NCBI RefSeq assembly: GCF_954871325.1
Contig: NC_088776.1
Location: 3,479,985 to 3,543,984, forward strand
DNA length: 64,000 nucleotides
Origin: Gordionus sp. m RMFG-2023
Taxonomy: Eukaryota > Nematomorpha > Gordioida > Chordodea > Parachordodidae
Direction of reading: 5' to 3'
The translations under genes and the position numbers were made by a program. This document shows, piece by piece, positions 1 to 12,175 of this stretch; position 1 is the first letter of the stretch, and each line of letters opens with the position of its first letter. The notes beneath the pieces are model-generated. The model saw only the letters and a list, made by a program, of their open reading frames with translations, was not told the DNA's origin and ran no database searches.

Positions 1-1600
1 AATACGTCCTATTTACACATTACCCAGGAGAAGGCAGCTGGCTGGATATCTTCTAGATAAAGCGTCAGGTGATATGGAGGTGAGAGTTGCAGATATAATA
101 GATAAAGCTCCTTACTTATCAATTGTATCAGATGGCTGGAGCAACATTAGAAACGAGAGTATTATTAATTTTATGGTGATGACGCCTGTTCCAGTGTTCT
201 ACAAATTTCTAAATACTGAGGAAAATCGCCATACGGCAGATTATATTGCCCAGGAATTTAAAAATGTAATTCATGAATTGAATCCGGTAAAAGTATATTC
301 TTTAGTTACTGATAATGCCGCTAACATGAAAGCAGCCTGGAGAATTCTAAAATCTGAATCTATTTATAATCATATACAATGTTATAGTTGTGCAGCGCAT
401 ACATTGCAGTTATTCTTTCACGATTTTGAACGATTGGACGCCTTCAGTGACCATATTTCAATAATTAAAAAAATTGTTAAATTTTTCAAGAATAAACACA
501 TACCAGCTGCAGTATTTTCCCGTAATAAGAATCTTCATGGCATACCATCTACATTAAGTACAATTAGCCAAACAAGATGGGCATCGTCAATAAAATGTAT
601 GGAGCAAATTCAAGCAAGAAAGCTCTAAAAGCATCAGTTGTTGAAGAAGCTGTTTGTGATAATTGTCCCATAGAAATTACCAATAATATATTAAACGAAG
701 AATTTTGGACGAAAAATTTAAAATTTTTAGCTATACTCCAACCTTTAGCTACCTCATTGTTTAAAGTGCAAGGGGATAAATGTACTTTGGCCCAAGTAAA
801 AAACGAGATGCTTAATTTGGAAAAACACATAATACAATCATGCCATGATTCTATATTTTCTCCATCTCAAGAAAAAAAAATTAAGGTTATGTTTGAAAAG
901 AGAAAAACTGATATAAATACATGTGCTCACAATGCTGCTTATTTATTGGACCCCCAATATCAAGGGGAGCATCTTACTAATACTGAATTTGATGAAGCAT
1001 GTAATATAATACAAGAATTGGGTATTTTACAAGGTGGTGATAATCAAAATATTTTGAGTAATATAGTAAATTTCAGAAGCAAAAGCGGTATATTTAATAG
1101 CCATAATATGTAAAAAGTTGTAACTTCCATAAGAAACAATCAAATTTCGGCCTCAAGTTGGTGGAATGCATTTTGCCCATTAAGAGAAGTCGCTAATATT
1201 TTACTAACATTTCCTAGTTCGACTTCTTCTTCTGAAAGAAATTGGTCGGTTTGGGGCAATATTCACACGAAAAACAGAAATAGATTAAAGGCTTCTACAG
1301 CAGGAAAATTAGTAAGAGTGTATCATAATTTAAGATTGATTAAAAATATTAAAGAAAATAATGATATTGAATATGAATCGGAACAAGACTCTGCCACGGA
1401 GGGTGAAACATTGACTAAAGAATGAATTAAAAAATATTATGATATTTATTATTATACATAGATTTATTATAATATTATATAAATGCAAAATAAAGTTAAT
1501 ATTGGTGTAAAAAACATTTATTTGAATTTGACCATATTTGATCGGTCAAATATCGGTCAATTGACCGAATTGTATTTGACCGGTCAAATGCACAACCCTG
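1..1600 (+). mobile_element. hAT-superfamily DNA transposon, 3' part, decayed
   Basis: The left end lies outside the window. The right end is recognisable at 1591-1600, where the sequence closes with CACAACCCTG, the complement of the CAGGG start typical of hAT inverted repeats. Just inside it, GGTCAA-type motifs recur as subterminal repeats (about 1535-1590). The transposase region fills 2-1425. The 5' inverted repeat and the 8-bp target duplication partner cannot be seen, so the exact insertion is unproven. Confidence 0.8.
2..1425 (+). pseudogene. hAT transposase (DUF659 type plus hAT dimerisation domain), broken
   Basis: The reading frame is open from the window edge. It shows a DUF659-like catalytic core with SDGWSN (first acidic residue), TDNAANM (second) and the CAAH and TRWAS motifs that hAT enzymes carry. 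After the core the frame changes near 620-630 and continues to about 1113, where a TAA interrupts it. Beyond that stop the same frame encodes the C-terminal dimerisation region with ASSWWN, PSSTSSSERNWS (carrying the family's third acidic residue) and HTKNRNRL, ending at 1425. Two interruptions make the gene inactive here. In family terms the protein is a cut-and-paste transposase acting in the nucleus. The N-terminal BED zinc finger would lie upstream of the window. Confidence 0.85.
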
Positions 1601-2100
1601 ATTTAGTCATACCTTTGGTCATCGTGCAAACAAGATTTTAAGTAGAAAAATCTAGAATTTATTGTATCTAAAATTTTAACCGTAATCCAAAAAGAATTAT
1701 GTAAATTTTCTAATACTATATATTATTTTCCTTTTTAATTTATTTACCTATTTGCTCTTCAAATATAACATTTTTTTTAAAAAAGAAGAAAAAGAAAGAA
1801 TATAATAATGTGTTATAATTTTTTCTTTTTCAAGATTTTTATAACCCACATTAATAATAAAAAACAAATAATATAGATTAAAGGAAATAATATTGACAAA
1901 ATTATAATATTGATAAAAAAAACAAATAGTATCGATTAAAAAAAAATATTGGTAATAATAAAAAAAAAACAATACAAATAAATTTAAAGTAAGCATGCCC
2001 ATCACAATGTACTATTCAATTCAAATTTTGTCTTACAAAAGAAAAATCTATCGACACGTGCTCGATATGATTGATATGAGATGATATGATTATAAAGATT
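1601..2100. other. AT-rich stretch, nothing recognised
   Basis: Long A and T runs with no exon-like segment and no repeat seen elsewhere in the window. Confidence 0.5.
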
Positions 2101-2340
2101 TTATAAGTATTGGCAACCTGCAGGCCCGGCGTATTTTAATTTATTTAAATTTAACCGAGCTAGGTCCGAAAATTTTTTTAAAAAAAAATATCCGGGCCAG
2201 GGCCGTATATTTTAAAACCCAATATTTGAAAATGGCCATTATCAGCTGTAAAAATTAAAAATAAATAAAATATATTTTAAAAATATCCGGGCCGGGACGT
2301 ACAAATGGTACCGATGCAGGTCTCTGCGTATTGGACATCC
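2101..2340. repeat. GGCCCGG-rich dispersed repeat relic
   Basis: Short GC islands (GGCCCGGCG, CCGGGCCAGGGCC, CCGGGCCGGGACG) separated by A/T runs, ending in GCAGGTCTCTGCG. The same composition and the GGTCTCTG end recur at 27207-27344 and 62196-62627, and weaker near 19.1-19.3 kb and 63.5 kb. This is a decayed copy of a small inverted-repeat element. Confidence 0.5.
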
Positions 2341-2539
2341 TTAAAACTGGCTAGGACCAGTTTCAAGTGAATAAAAATATAAAAACAAGCTTCTTTTTTT
2401 TATAATTTACAAAAAATCGTGTTAAACAAAATATAGATATTTATGAGGGACGGTGACAAAATGTGACAATCAATGTGGGAAAGTTTTGAAAGAAGTACTA
2501 TTGTAATAGATTCTTAAGTGATGAACATTTCATAACAAA

Positions 2540-2710
2540 ATTATGGTTAAAAAGATACTTTTTAAATGGATCTAGATACAGATACATCGTCTAAAATAAT
2601 ATCTAGATACAGATATTTTGATCAAAAATCTATCTAGATACAGATGCAGATACCACATTTTTATATCTAGATACAGGATCTAGATGTATCTAGATCCTTA
2701 AACAACTCTG
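2540..2710. mobile_element. hAT-like MITE, family D (TCTAGATAC-rich)
   Basis: Repeated (A)TCTAGATAC words and a right end AACAACTCTG. It is homologous in inverse orientation to 28213-28359 and 31019-31175, whose ends are CAGAGTTGT and ACAACTCTG. The left end of this copy is degraded. It encodes nothing. Confidence 0.7.
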
Positions 2711-2715
2711 ATAAA

Positions 2716-3165
2716 CACAATACTCCTCCCCACTTAAATACTGCTACCGCCGCACCGCTGGATCAGGGCGGATTTAAGGCCTAAATAAATTTTACTAAAC
2801 GAACAAAAAGAAAGAACGGCATACACCGCACCGCCGAATTAGAGCGGATTTAATTCCTACCTTAATCATGTAAAAAAAACGAACGGCTTTCACCGTACAG
2901 CTGGTTTAGGGCGGATTTACGTCCACAAAAAAAATTAAAAATGGAAAAATACGAACAGCCTTCGCCGCGCCGCTGGGTTAAGGCGGATTTACGTCCTCGC
3001 CAAAAAAAAATGTACGATACGAACGGCTTTCGCCGCACCGCTGGGTTAAGGCGGAGTGTTGTCCTAAGTTAGTTTAATTTTTTTTTAAAAAAAACCTACG
3101 GAATATATAAGAAAAAAAAATACGAAGTTTCGTAGATTACAACACTCCTCCCCGCTTACATTTCG
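2716..3165. repeat. Minisatellite, period about 75-80 bp, five copies
   Basis: Units contain CGCCGCACCGCTGG followed by AAGGCGGATTTACGTCC and an A-rich linker with ACGAACGGC. Five copies run from about 2740 to 3065. The array is bracketed by the words ACTCCTCCCCACTTA (left) and ACTCCTCCCCGCTTA (right), which suggests that one duplicated segment seeded it. The units are GC-rich against an AT-rich background and show no lasting reading frame. Confidence 0.75.
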
Positions 3166-4794
3166 CTATCCTGGGGAGGGGTCACAACGATCTGGCGGGT
3201 TCCTCGTGTTCTCGCTCGGGTCCAGGTTAGTTGCTTGGTAGGATATTGCTGGTAAGGGTGGTTTCGACTCTATTTCTGGTGAATTGTAAAATGATGGTAT
3301 TGTGTTGTCGTATGCTTGTATAGTTAGGCAATTGATTTGGTAATGTCCAAAGTTTCCATAATTGAAACAAGTGGGATTACTATTACGTTGAAAATTTAGG
3401 GCCCGGGGGGTGGATGGAAATTTTGATTTGTTTATGGTGAGTGGTGTGTATGGGTATACCTTAATTCAAGTTATTAGATAAAATTGGCAAATAAACATTC
3501 AACAAATACAAATTATGATTCTACGTGGTGACCTAGAAGAACATAAGCAATTTAAAAAAATATATGTCATAAAAATTTATAACTGCGCCGATTTACGCCG
3601 TTTTTGTTAACATTATACATGTGAACTTGAATAAAAAATTAATTTTATAATACATTATAAAGAATTGGGAAATTTTAACTTTTTTTTTTAATTTTCTGAG
3701 TAGAATACCAATATAGGACTCCATATTTAAAAATTTATGAATGTAGCGGTTAACCTTTTTAGCGACTTTTATTGCAAAAGTCACATCAATTTTAAAATAT
3801 TAAATAAAATATTATTTATTCAACCAATGGAAGGATGTGAGAATCCAGATAAATCTAAAGTAGTTTCATAAAAGGGCTTTAATAAAAGGAATTAGTTTCT
3901 CTATTTGATTTTTATCTTAGTTAGTTAAACTTATGATTTTTTCCTCCAAATTGTATTCATCAATTTATTCAGAGAGACATTTATAAATGTTTTTTGTTAA
4001 GATAGGGTACATAATTAATATAATATTTCTCATTTTCCACGGTTCAATAGAAATTTTGAATAGAATCCATAAATCTATTGTAATAGTCATTTTCCTGACA
4101 ATTTTCCAGGCCTGGATATAACATGTCCTTTTTTATTGAGGCAATTGTTTTAAATATTTGCTTTAAAAGTATTATATGAGAAAACTTTTTATGTTAATAT
4201 TTATATATCTGAACACTTCAATAAATTTAATAATAATCAGTGCATGTAGGAGAATAGTAGACATTAGAGTCATTTCAGCTATATATATATTAATTTCTTG
4301 GTTTTGAGAAGTTGTAATTTATTATTATTACAAATTTAACCGAAATTTCTGAAATAATATTTTTTCCTGTGACACATTTTTATACTTGAGAAACTTATGT
4401 CGCCTCATAATAGCTAAAATAATAAATAAATTACATATGTGAATATGCAATATATAAATTAGTATGAGGAGAGGAAGATGCATAACTATAAGAAGGTATT
4501 TTTGATGAAGTTTTAATTTATATAATTAAAATCTTGAACTCTCAATTTGATATTCACATAATCTACTTGTGCTCGAAAATTGGAGAATATGTATTACATT
4601 TTTTCTGGAATTATCCTTTCTAAAAAATTTATACAATTCTCTAACATCTTTAAAATTTAAATTTGATATTTTTTTTTTCATTTGCATTACTATCTTCTAA
4701 ATCAATAATTATTCTTTCACCTGCAAAGGAGGTAGATTCAATAATACTATCATCATCTATGATTCCAATTCCGTGATCCGTGATATATAGCGCA
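3166..4794. other. No gene seen
   Basis: A moderately GC start (to about 3440) gives way to AT-rich sequence. No exon with a recognisable product and no inverted-repeat element was found. Confidence 0.4.
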
Positions 4795-4930
4795 TATGCC
4801 CGCTGACGTTAAATAAACAACAGAGCTACACTAGGTTTTCCTCATTTCCATCTAATTGGAACATAAGTTGATTAGGGTGTATAGTTAAAAAAATATGAGG
4901 AGCCCTCTACACGTTTGTCCGCACGTAATA
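4795..4930 (+). repeat. Dispersed repeat R1 (SINE-like, unclassified)
   Basis: Contains ACAGAGCTACACTAGG, CCTCATTTCCATCTAA and AGGAGCCCTCTACACG. Related copies lie at 32545-32650 (+) and 44155-44320 (-). No A or B box was identified, so calling it a SINE would be a guess. Confidence 0.55.
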
Positions 4931-4984
4931 TTTCGAAAAATGTTACAGACGTCCATAGGCTTTAAGAAAAAGAGCCTATGCCCA

Positions 4985-5265
4985 AGAATTGCAGTATAAG
5001 TTAATTACTTTAAAGGTGGGTGGTGGCTGATTTTAGGTTAAAATTCTTTAGTGTAAGTCTTTATGATTGCTATCAATATTGAGGTTTAAGGTTCATAGAA
5101 TCTGTAAATAAAGATGATTAAATAAAGAAAATTAGCTTGATTACTATGATATAGTATTATTTTTTTGTTGATCATTTATCCATACAATACAGTATTACCA
5201 CTTATACTTGCAAATCTTCCAAAAATTAATATTCCATACATACGATATTCTAGAATCCAAAAAAT
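4985..5265 (+). repeat. Dispersed repeat R2, partner at 31702-31925
   Basis: The segment GGTGGGTGGTGGCTGATTTT, then TTCTTTAGTGTAAGTCTT and CTTCCAAAAA before ACGATATTCTAGAA, is shared with 31702-31925 in the same orientation, with small internal gaps. The family is unknown and nothing coding is visible. Confidence 0.65.
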
Positions 5266-6345
5266 CTTCAAAAATAGATTTACTTTTTTTAAAAACAAGA
5301 TTTCAATTCCATTTCTGAGTATAAATTTATACCTATAAATTAAATCCCTAATGAATAGGTTAGGTATTAAATAATCATGTTTTACGTGTTCATGCACATC
5401 AATTAAAAAGTAATTTATAGTAAACTTATATTTTTTATAATCGGTCTTCGTGGGAAAGGACCGAACCATCCCGTTGAGCCCAATAGTCAGTTTATCGAAA
5501 TTATTAATTTAGTTATTTGTTAAAAAAAAAACTATTTTTCTTAAAATTTTAATTTCATTTAACCCTTTTCCTTTTTTTACAAAGATTTAAATATTTCTTC
5601 TAAACTTTTTACTATTTTAAGGGCACTTATAAATCCAAAGAATAAAAACAATGGACAGGTAAGATATAATTCGTAAAACTTAATTTATTTTTTGTGTTTG
5701 GACTTTGTCAATCTGTTTTATTTTCTAAAACCTTATTTAATTTTATAGACACTAAATAAAATAATTTTTTTTAGTTATATTATGTAAATTATGGAATAAA
5801 GGCTATTTATTTTATTTTTTTAGTATATAATTAAAAGGGGGAGGGTGAACAAATTTGATAAATATTTCTGATTTAAGGGATATTTTGATTTTATTGATAG
5901 GCTTAAGGAGTATAGAAGCCACTGTCACAGGATAAGTCAAAACTGATAGACAAATCAAATAAAGGAATAAAGAGGGCTACTGCCACAAGGTAACTTAATT
6001 GATAGAGAAATTAAATAGATCGCCAAACTCTTAGTAATATACTCTCTCATAATTTTAAAAATGCTAATTTCTATGTTTCATAAAAATTAAATTTCAATAT
6101 GTAATATGGCAAATATTGTTTACTTTCAATTAACGATATTAAGATTGTGACAATTACCAAAAAATATATCTAGCAATATTATATTTATTTATCCCAAATG
6201 GTTAGTTACATTGTAAATAGGCAGAAGATAAACTAAAACTAATTCCACCCGGGATTAATTAGAAACTATTTAAAACATTTTTACCTTTCCATCAGTCCTT
6301 AAAGAGTATCATAATTTAAATTTTTTTTCCTCTTTAGCTTTCACT
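5266..6345. other. AT-rich, no gene seen
   Basis: Only short chance frames. A small duplicated phrase (TACTGCCACAAGG and CCACTGTCACAGG) occurs near 5920-5990. Confidence 0.4.
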
Positions 6346-6349
6346 TATA

Positions 6350-6560
6350 CTGGTGGTAAGCTTCTTCGATATCTCTCTTCACTTTATGTTCATACTAACT
6401 TTTTCATCTAATTTATACTTCTTCATATTGGCTCTAACTTTATGGCCACATCGAAGTTTTGGCCTTCCTCTTTTACGTTTGCCCATCAGTTCCAAACTCT
6501 CAACCTTATTTCCTATGCGAAGGCGGCGAAAATTTTTTAAGAGGTAGGCATAGGTTTTTG
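6350..6560 (-). pseudogene. LINE reverse-transcriptase C-terminal relic
   Basis: The minus strand encodes RRLRIGNKVESLELMGKRKR followed directly by GRPKLRCGHKVRANMKKYKL. The GKRKRGRPKxR..xxVRxDM pattern is typical of the end of non-LTR retrotransposon ORF2 proteins downstream of the reverse transcriptase. Expected W and D residues are replaced (CGHK for W.DK-like), and an in-frame stop follows shortly at about 6379. Only about 60 residues survive. The family (RTE-, R1- or Jockey-like) cannot be settled from this piece. Confidence 0.5.
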
Positions 6561-6812
6561 AAGGGTTTGCATCCAGTGAAAATCCTATCATGTAGACGGT
6601 GACAATGTGTATGATTGTTTGCAATATATAGATTTGGTTGATGAATTATATTATAATAATTCTATAATAATAGTATTAATTTTTACAGCAATAAATTTTG
6701 TACTATTTTATCTCTAAATTAAATAGATAACCTCCCAAAAAATTTATCCTACCCCCATTAAAGCAGCCTACCCCCTCAAAAAAGATAGGATGCAAACTGT
6801 TCACGCTGCACA
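6547..6812. repeat. Dispersed repeat R3, copy 1
   Basis: The block TTTTTACAGCAATAAATTTT, then CCCCATTAAAGCAGCCTACC and AGGATGCAAACTGTTC, is repeated at 8300-8515. The adjoining phrase TTGCATCCAG and TCATGTAGACG recurs at 7098-7166 and weakly at 13905-13975. Function unknown. Confidence 0.6.
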
Positions 6813-7059
6813 TTGTTTTCCAAATAAAACTTTCTTTATCCTTTAAAATGTAATTTAAAAGGTTTAGATATTTCAGCAAGCTCATAATACCATAATAATT
6901 AATTCATTGTAAATAATGGAGGTTTTAATTGAATTATTATCTAAAAAATAAATTCTTTATATTCACAAAATATTGATAGTTGGTAGTAGAGATAGATTAA
7001 TTTAAGTTGCCCTTTATAAATTCTCTGAAAAGAGTATCAATATAAAAAGGTGAAAATAA

Positions 7060-7175
7060 TAATAGAGAGTCACCGCCGCCGAAGATGGTAAATTTTTTAG
7101 GGGGATAGGCAAAGGTTTTTGAAGGGGGTTTGCATCCAGCAAAAATCCTGTCATGTAGACGCTGCTCTTTCAGAA
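7060..7175. repeat. Dispersed repeat R3, partial copy 2
   Basis: Carries GGTTTTTGAAGGGGGTTTGC and CCTGTCATGTAGACGCTGC, matching 6550-6605. Confidence 0.55.
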
Positions 7176-8299
7176 AATTTAAAAAAAATAACATCTCTAC
7201 TACCAATTATAGACATTTTTTGTATAAAGGAGTTAATTTTTAGATAATAAATTCATTAAAATCCCCATAATTTACAATTACATCATAATTATAGCAGAGC
7301 TGAAAATGTCTTAACCTTTTAAATTACATTTGAAAGGATAGCAGAAAGTTTTATTTGGTAAATAATGTTTATGATTGTCATAAAAATACATTTATCGGAT
7401 AATGTCATTCATATTTTTATCTATGTTTTGTATTTTTAGTTAGAAAAATGTCAGTCATTTTTCAAATATTAGAAATTAATAGATATCATATTTTTGTGAA
7501 AAAGAAAATTACTTTTAATTTTTATCACTTTTGAATTTGATTAATTTTTGATTTTTGTGACTTTTCAATTTTTGATAACCTTTTTTTATTGTAATAAAAC
7601 CTTTTGAAATTATAATAATATTTTTGCGATTTTAATTTTTGACCCTTGTAAATTGATGAATATTTTTATTTAATAAAGATATAAATCCAAAAATTAGTTC
7701 GCGTGGCATTTAATTTATAAGTTTTAATTTAGTTCATTAATTGATAGTTTTCATTCTGAGTTTGTTCTTATATTAGAATTTCGTTTTAGTAATTTTTCTG
7801 ATATAATTAACATTTGAACCCCTCTTGTTTCCTCTTTTGTTTTTGTCATTGGTGCCGTGACCAGGATAATATTACAAGTTACCTTAAATATAATAAAAAT
7901 GCCCTTTACTCTCAATTATATAACTTAACAACCCAAAATAATTCTTTCTAATAATATTAAATAAATACCATTGACCATTAACGACGATCCATATTTAACA
8001 TAATTATCTTTATTTCCAATAAAACCACACAATCTAACATAAAATATGTAGAAAAATATAACATAATATAATTATCCAATTCTTCATTTCTCAAAGGTCC
8101 ACAGCTGTCATCTAATCCAATATCTCTTAATCTCCAACTACGGGTTTTTCCGAACAATGAAACACACCCCGTGATCCCTATCTCCCCTTCTTCCCCCAAG
8201 GAAAACTTAATTTTCCTGTCAGAAAATAACTGACATTTGATGTATTATATTAAATTTATTTCTTCTTTTTTTCAACAGTTACCACAATGATATTTTACG
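7176..8299. other. No gene seen
   Basis: AT-rich sequence. No conserved domain, inverted-repeat element or RNA gene was recognised. Confidence 0.4.
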
Positions 8300-8515
8300 A
8301 TATATAGATTTGGTTGATGAATTGTATTATAATAGGTCTATAATAAAAGTATTAATTTTTACAGCAATAAATTTTGTCCTATTTGATCTCAAAATTTAAT
8401 AGATAACCCCCCAAAATATTTATCCTATCCCCATTAACGCCGCCTACCCCCTATTCTCTCAAAAAATAGGATGTAAACTGTTCTTACCCCAATCCCCCGT
8501 TCATGTAGACGTTGC
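8300..8515. repeat. Dispersed repeat R3, copy 3
   Basis: Near-complete match to 6625-6812 in the same orientation, ending in TTCATGTAGACGTTGC. Confidence 0.6.
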
Positions 8516-10510
8516 TTATTTCCCCGAAGCAATTATATACAATAATAATTTTAAAAAATATAATTATTTTAATAATTACTATGCTTTAGATAAGAATCAT
8601 TTAACACTAATAATATTGGATATGTATTATATTTAAAATGAGATATCGAAAAAATTAAAACTATATGGTTAATAGTTAGTAAACATTTATAGAGATACCA
8701 TATGTTTTAAATAATCAATATTTTAAATTTTATTAACACACTTGAATGTGAGCCGTATTTTGCCAAATTACAGGCTTAATGGAACTGGAAGTGAGGTTTT
8801 ATTTTCTAATATCTCAGTACATATATAACATATTCGATTATTACTTTTAAATATTCCAAGTTAGAAACGATATTTTTTTCATTTTAACAATTAAATATAT
8901 TTTCCGTCTATCACGTTTGTTAACCGAATAGTTAAAGCAAGATCAAGTAACAAATCTCGGCTGGTTGGATTAGATTCAGAATAAGTTCATGGTTAATAAG
9001 ATGATATTGATAGGGGTAAAGGTTCATGTAGCCCAAATCCCTCAGATTTTGTTGGAAATATAATTTGTTGCAATGTTTTCTTACAAAATTTAAGATTAAA
9101 ATTATCCAACATGGATTTGAATGTAATTTAAGAAGTTTTCAATAATATAATAGGTCTGAGGTGTAGAAAAAAGTTTAAGAATATTTTGATGCTAGATTAT
9201 AGTAGTTCTTTTCGAGAAATGTTTGAATCCTGGTCACCTATTAGTGACAAGAACCCAGATTTTATTTTTGGTTAAGGAGTAAATAGGTCTAAAATTTCAC
9301 ATTTTTTATAATTTTATGATAGATTTATTGTTGAAAGCTAAGGGTGCAATGTCGAAGGCTTTATTTATCCTATTTAAGGGCCTGAGAGTGTAGCATCCAA
9401 ATACCAAACATTCAGATTAAGTTACTTTATAGTATGGGCTAAAAGTTTTTGAACTAGGACACCCTATTTAGGTTTGTTAAGTAGAACAAGCTTGACTTTT
9501 TTAAAAAGGTATACTTAAATACTATCGATAGTCAATTTTGATTAACTTATTTTATTTTTTGATTTTATTAAAATTTTTATATATAATATCTATAAAATTG
9601 TAAAAAAAATAATATAAACTTTAAAAATTATATATATCATTTCAAGAAAAACCTAATTGAGTTCCTTAAAGGAACAATAGTTAAATTTAAAAATATTGAT
9701 TTGTATGTTCTGCCTATAGAATAAGAATTCCCTAGGTTCAAATTTTTACAATTTAATAATTTTTTTAAAAGCTTAAAGTTATAGGAGTGAACTGTCTATA
9801 GGTAGACCTTGCTATTGATGAAGAAAATTTGAAATTGCTGAAGTTTTTGTGTTTGCTTATTTTTTAAGTCTCTGCTTGAGTAAGCATCAGTGGGGAAGGT
9901 TTACAAATTAAAACCAAATTATTCTAATAGTTCACCTCATCCCTAACTATGACTACCTAGCAATCTGAGGTCTAGGGTTCATAAGGCCAGCCTACAAGTT
10001 TTTTTATAGCAGCCTGGGCTGGGCTTGGTCATAAAATCAAGGCACATGAAGGTCTCTGCCCTGCATTCATATGCTGTATTTTATATAATTTGCCACCCAT
10101 TAGCACTAAAAGTGAATGCAGTGGCAAAAGGGTTCAGCATGCCCCGCAGATCTATATATAACATAATTTTTAAGGTAGCTACTTAATAATAGCAAAGCAA
10201 TAATGTGTTATTTTTAAAAAAGTAGCTTATTTGTAGTGAAGCTAATTTTTTTGGATGGTAATTGTAGCCATAGTGCACTATTTTTTTGAAGTAGCGTTAA
10301 CAGCATTGGTTATAGTTAGAACAGGAGTGGAATTTAAACCCCCTTGGTTTATTACTTTGAGAGTAAGGGGTTAAAATTAAAAATAGGCAATTTTAACGCT
10401 TTCGAATATATAATAATTCTATTAGTTTAACTAACTTCATTAAAATAGTAAATTTGATACACTATAAGCCAATGATTTGTCACAAAACCTTTCATTTTAA
10501 TTTTTTGAAG
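8516..10510. other. No exon recognised; upstream or intronic part of C2orf69
   Basis: The exon at 10511 starts mid-codon (phase 2), so a 5' exon must lie upstream, here or further left. None could be identified, since the N-terminus of this family is poorly conserved. A GGCCTG-type repeat scrap is visible near 9985-10070. Confidence 0.4.
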
Positions 10511-11826
10511 GCTTGTCCAAGGGCTAAATTCACAATACAATAAGATCCTCAAAATATGTAAATCACAATCAAAAAATAACGTTATATACTTTGGCGGGGA
10601 TGTTCAAGTAATGCATATTCTCTTTAAAAATATATATGTAATTTGTATATTGTGTTGTTACATATTATAAATATAATGTTGATATTTTTAAAATATTTTA
10701 AATTCCTCCAACAAAACGGTAGTTATAAAATCTGAGTACTCAGTCAATATTTACTTTAAAACTGATTTACATTTAGTTAGAATTAATATATTTTCTTCAT
10801 CGGCAATTTTACATAATTATATTATATATTTATTCACAGAATCTTAAAGACGTTATGCTTGCAAGTCGAGGAGACAATAAGCGTTTTGTTCAATGGAGTG
10901 CTGAAAACACGGCACTACTACTTAGCAAAAGGTTTCCAAATCACAACATCTGGATCATATTGCCTTCCCAATTTTACTTGAACACATTTGCTTCTTATAA
11001 CAATTTTGTTCCTAGTGATAAATTTGGAGTCCCGGAACCGTTTATCTCCTTGACATCACTATCTTTCGGAAACAGTGGTGTGTGCCATTTGGTTAGTTTG
11101 CTGAAAAACTTCTCTTCATCTCTTCTATGTTCTTCTCAACATGAAAAAGTGAGGTTAAATTTACCCTGTACTACCATCATAGAAGGAGACGACAATGACG
11201 CTAGCCGTAAATGGATTATGGGTATCAAAGATGTGATTAGTGGGAACTATTGGAAATTAGTAGGATTTAGCAAGGGGTGCATGGTTTTAAATCAATTCGC
11301 GCACGAGTTTTCCCTTCTAACCTATCTCCGGGAGCCCACCTTAGAAGTGAAATCGCGAATGGGGGAATCGAAACCCGTTAAACCTTTGGCCGAGATTGTG
11401 GTTAAAACTTTCTTTGAGAACATCACCGCCATGTATTGGTTAGACGGTGGCCACTCTGGACCAACGAAACGTACCTGGATAACTGATCCCACTATAGTCA
11501 AAAATTTTGTAAAAAATATTTACGATCGAAGGATTTGTAATTCTCTCGCGAAAATTATGAATATAGAAGTGCACGTAACGCCTTACCAAATCAAATGCGC
11601 TTTCAGACCTTGGATAGGGGAAGAGGAAGCCCAATTTTCCCTTATGATAAAAAGTGAGTTCGATGCTAACCGAAAACGCATTAAAGATTCGATGACAGAT
11701 GAGCCATCAGCTCGAGAGTATCTACATAAATTAGATCGGGACTTATCTTTTGTAAGGAAAGTGCATTTTGAAGAAATTCTTCCATCTACGATAGATACAC
11801 ACTTCGAATTATTGACCCATTTTTAG
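10511..11826 (+). CDS. C2orf69: C2orf69 (UPF0565) homologue, last two exons
   Basis: Two exons, 10511-10607 and 10840-11826, are joined in phase 0 (donor CAA|gtaatg, acceptor cacag|AAT). The junction yields NVIYFGGDVQ then NLKDVM, matching the human segment HVLYFPGDVQ-NYHEIM. The long exon has the family motifs HNIWIILPSQ, VGFSKGCMVLNQ (G-x-S-x-G-like nucleophile elbow of an alpha/beta-hydrolase-like fold), MYWLDGGHSG, HVTPYQIK and RPWIGEEE, and stops with TAG at 11826. The human protein is mitochondrial and needed for normal oxidative phosphorylation; its biochemical activity is not firmly known. The first visible exon begins after acceptor gaag at 10509-10510 in phase 2, so the start codon and mitochondrial targeting region lie upstream. 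The gene converges with MARS1. No break is seen. Confidence 0.93.
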
Positions 11827-12122
11827 TTAATTTGGCAATTTTGTTTCGTGACTTATCATCATTTCAAACTTTTTAAAATAGTGAGGGTCAACTGGACTGG
11901 TTCAGACTGCTATACTAAAGTGGTCAATTGTGCATTCAGATCGAGTTTAGAAGTCGAATATAGTTTAGTTCCCTTCGCGTTGTGACAGACAAAATAACCT
12001 AAATTTAATTTGGTTTTAAACTAGATCTGAATGCATATGACCCGTTTATTTGGAAATTTTATTTGTGAAGTGTACCAATCCTAGTTAGCCCGCGCAAGAT
12101 ACTTTGAGCTTTATATTAAGAG

Positions 12123-12128
12123 AATAAA
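12123..12128 (+). terminator. Polyadenylation signal AATAAA, C2orf69
   Basis: First plausible AATAAA on the plus strand, about 300 bp after the stop codon. Confidence 0.5.
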
Positions 12129-12169
12129 AGATGAGGCGTATTTTTTTTTTACTACAATCGCGATATTAT

Positions 12170-12175
12170 TTTATT
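12170..12175 (-). terminator. Candidate polyadenylation signal for MARS1
   Basis: TTTATT on the plus strand reads AATAAA on the minus strand, about 320 bp past the MARS1 stop. A second AATAAA overlaps the stop codon itself (12496-12491) and is a less likely alternative. Confidence 0.35.
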
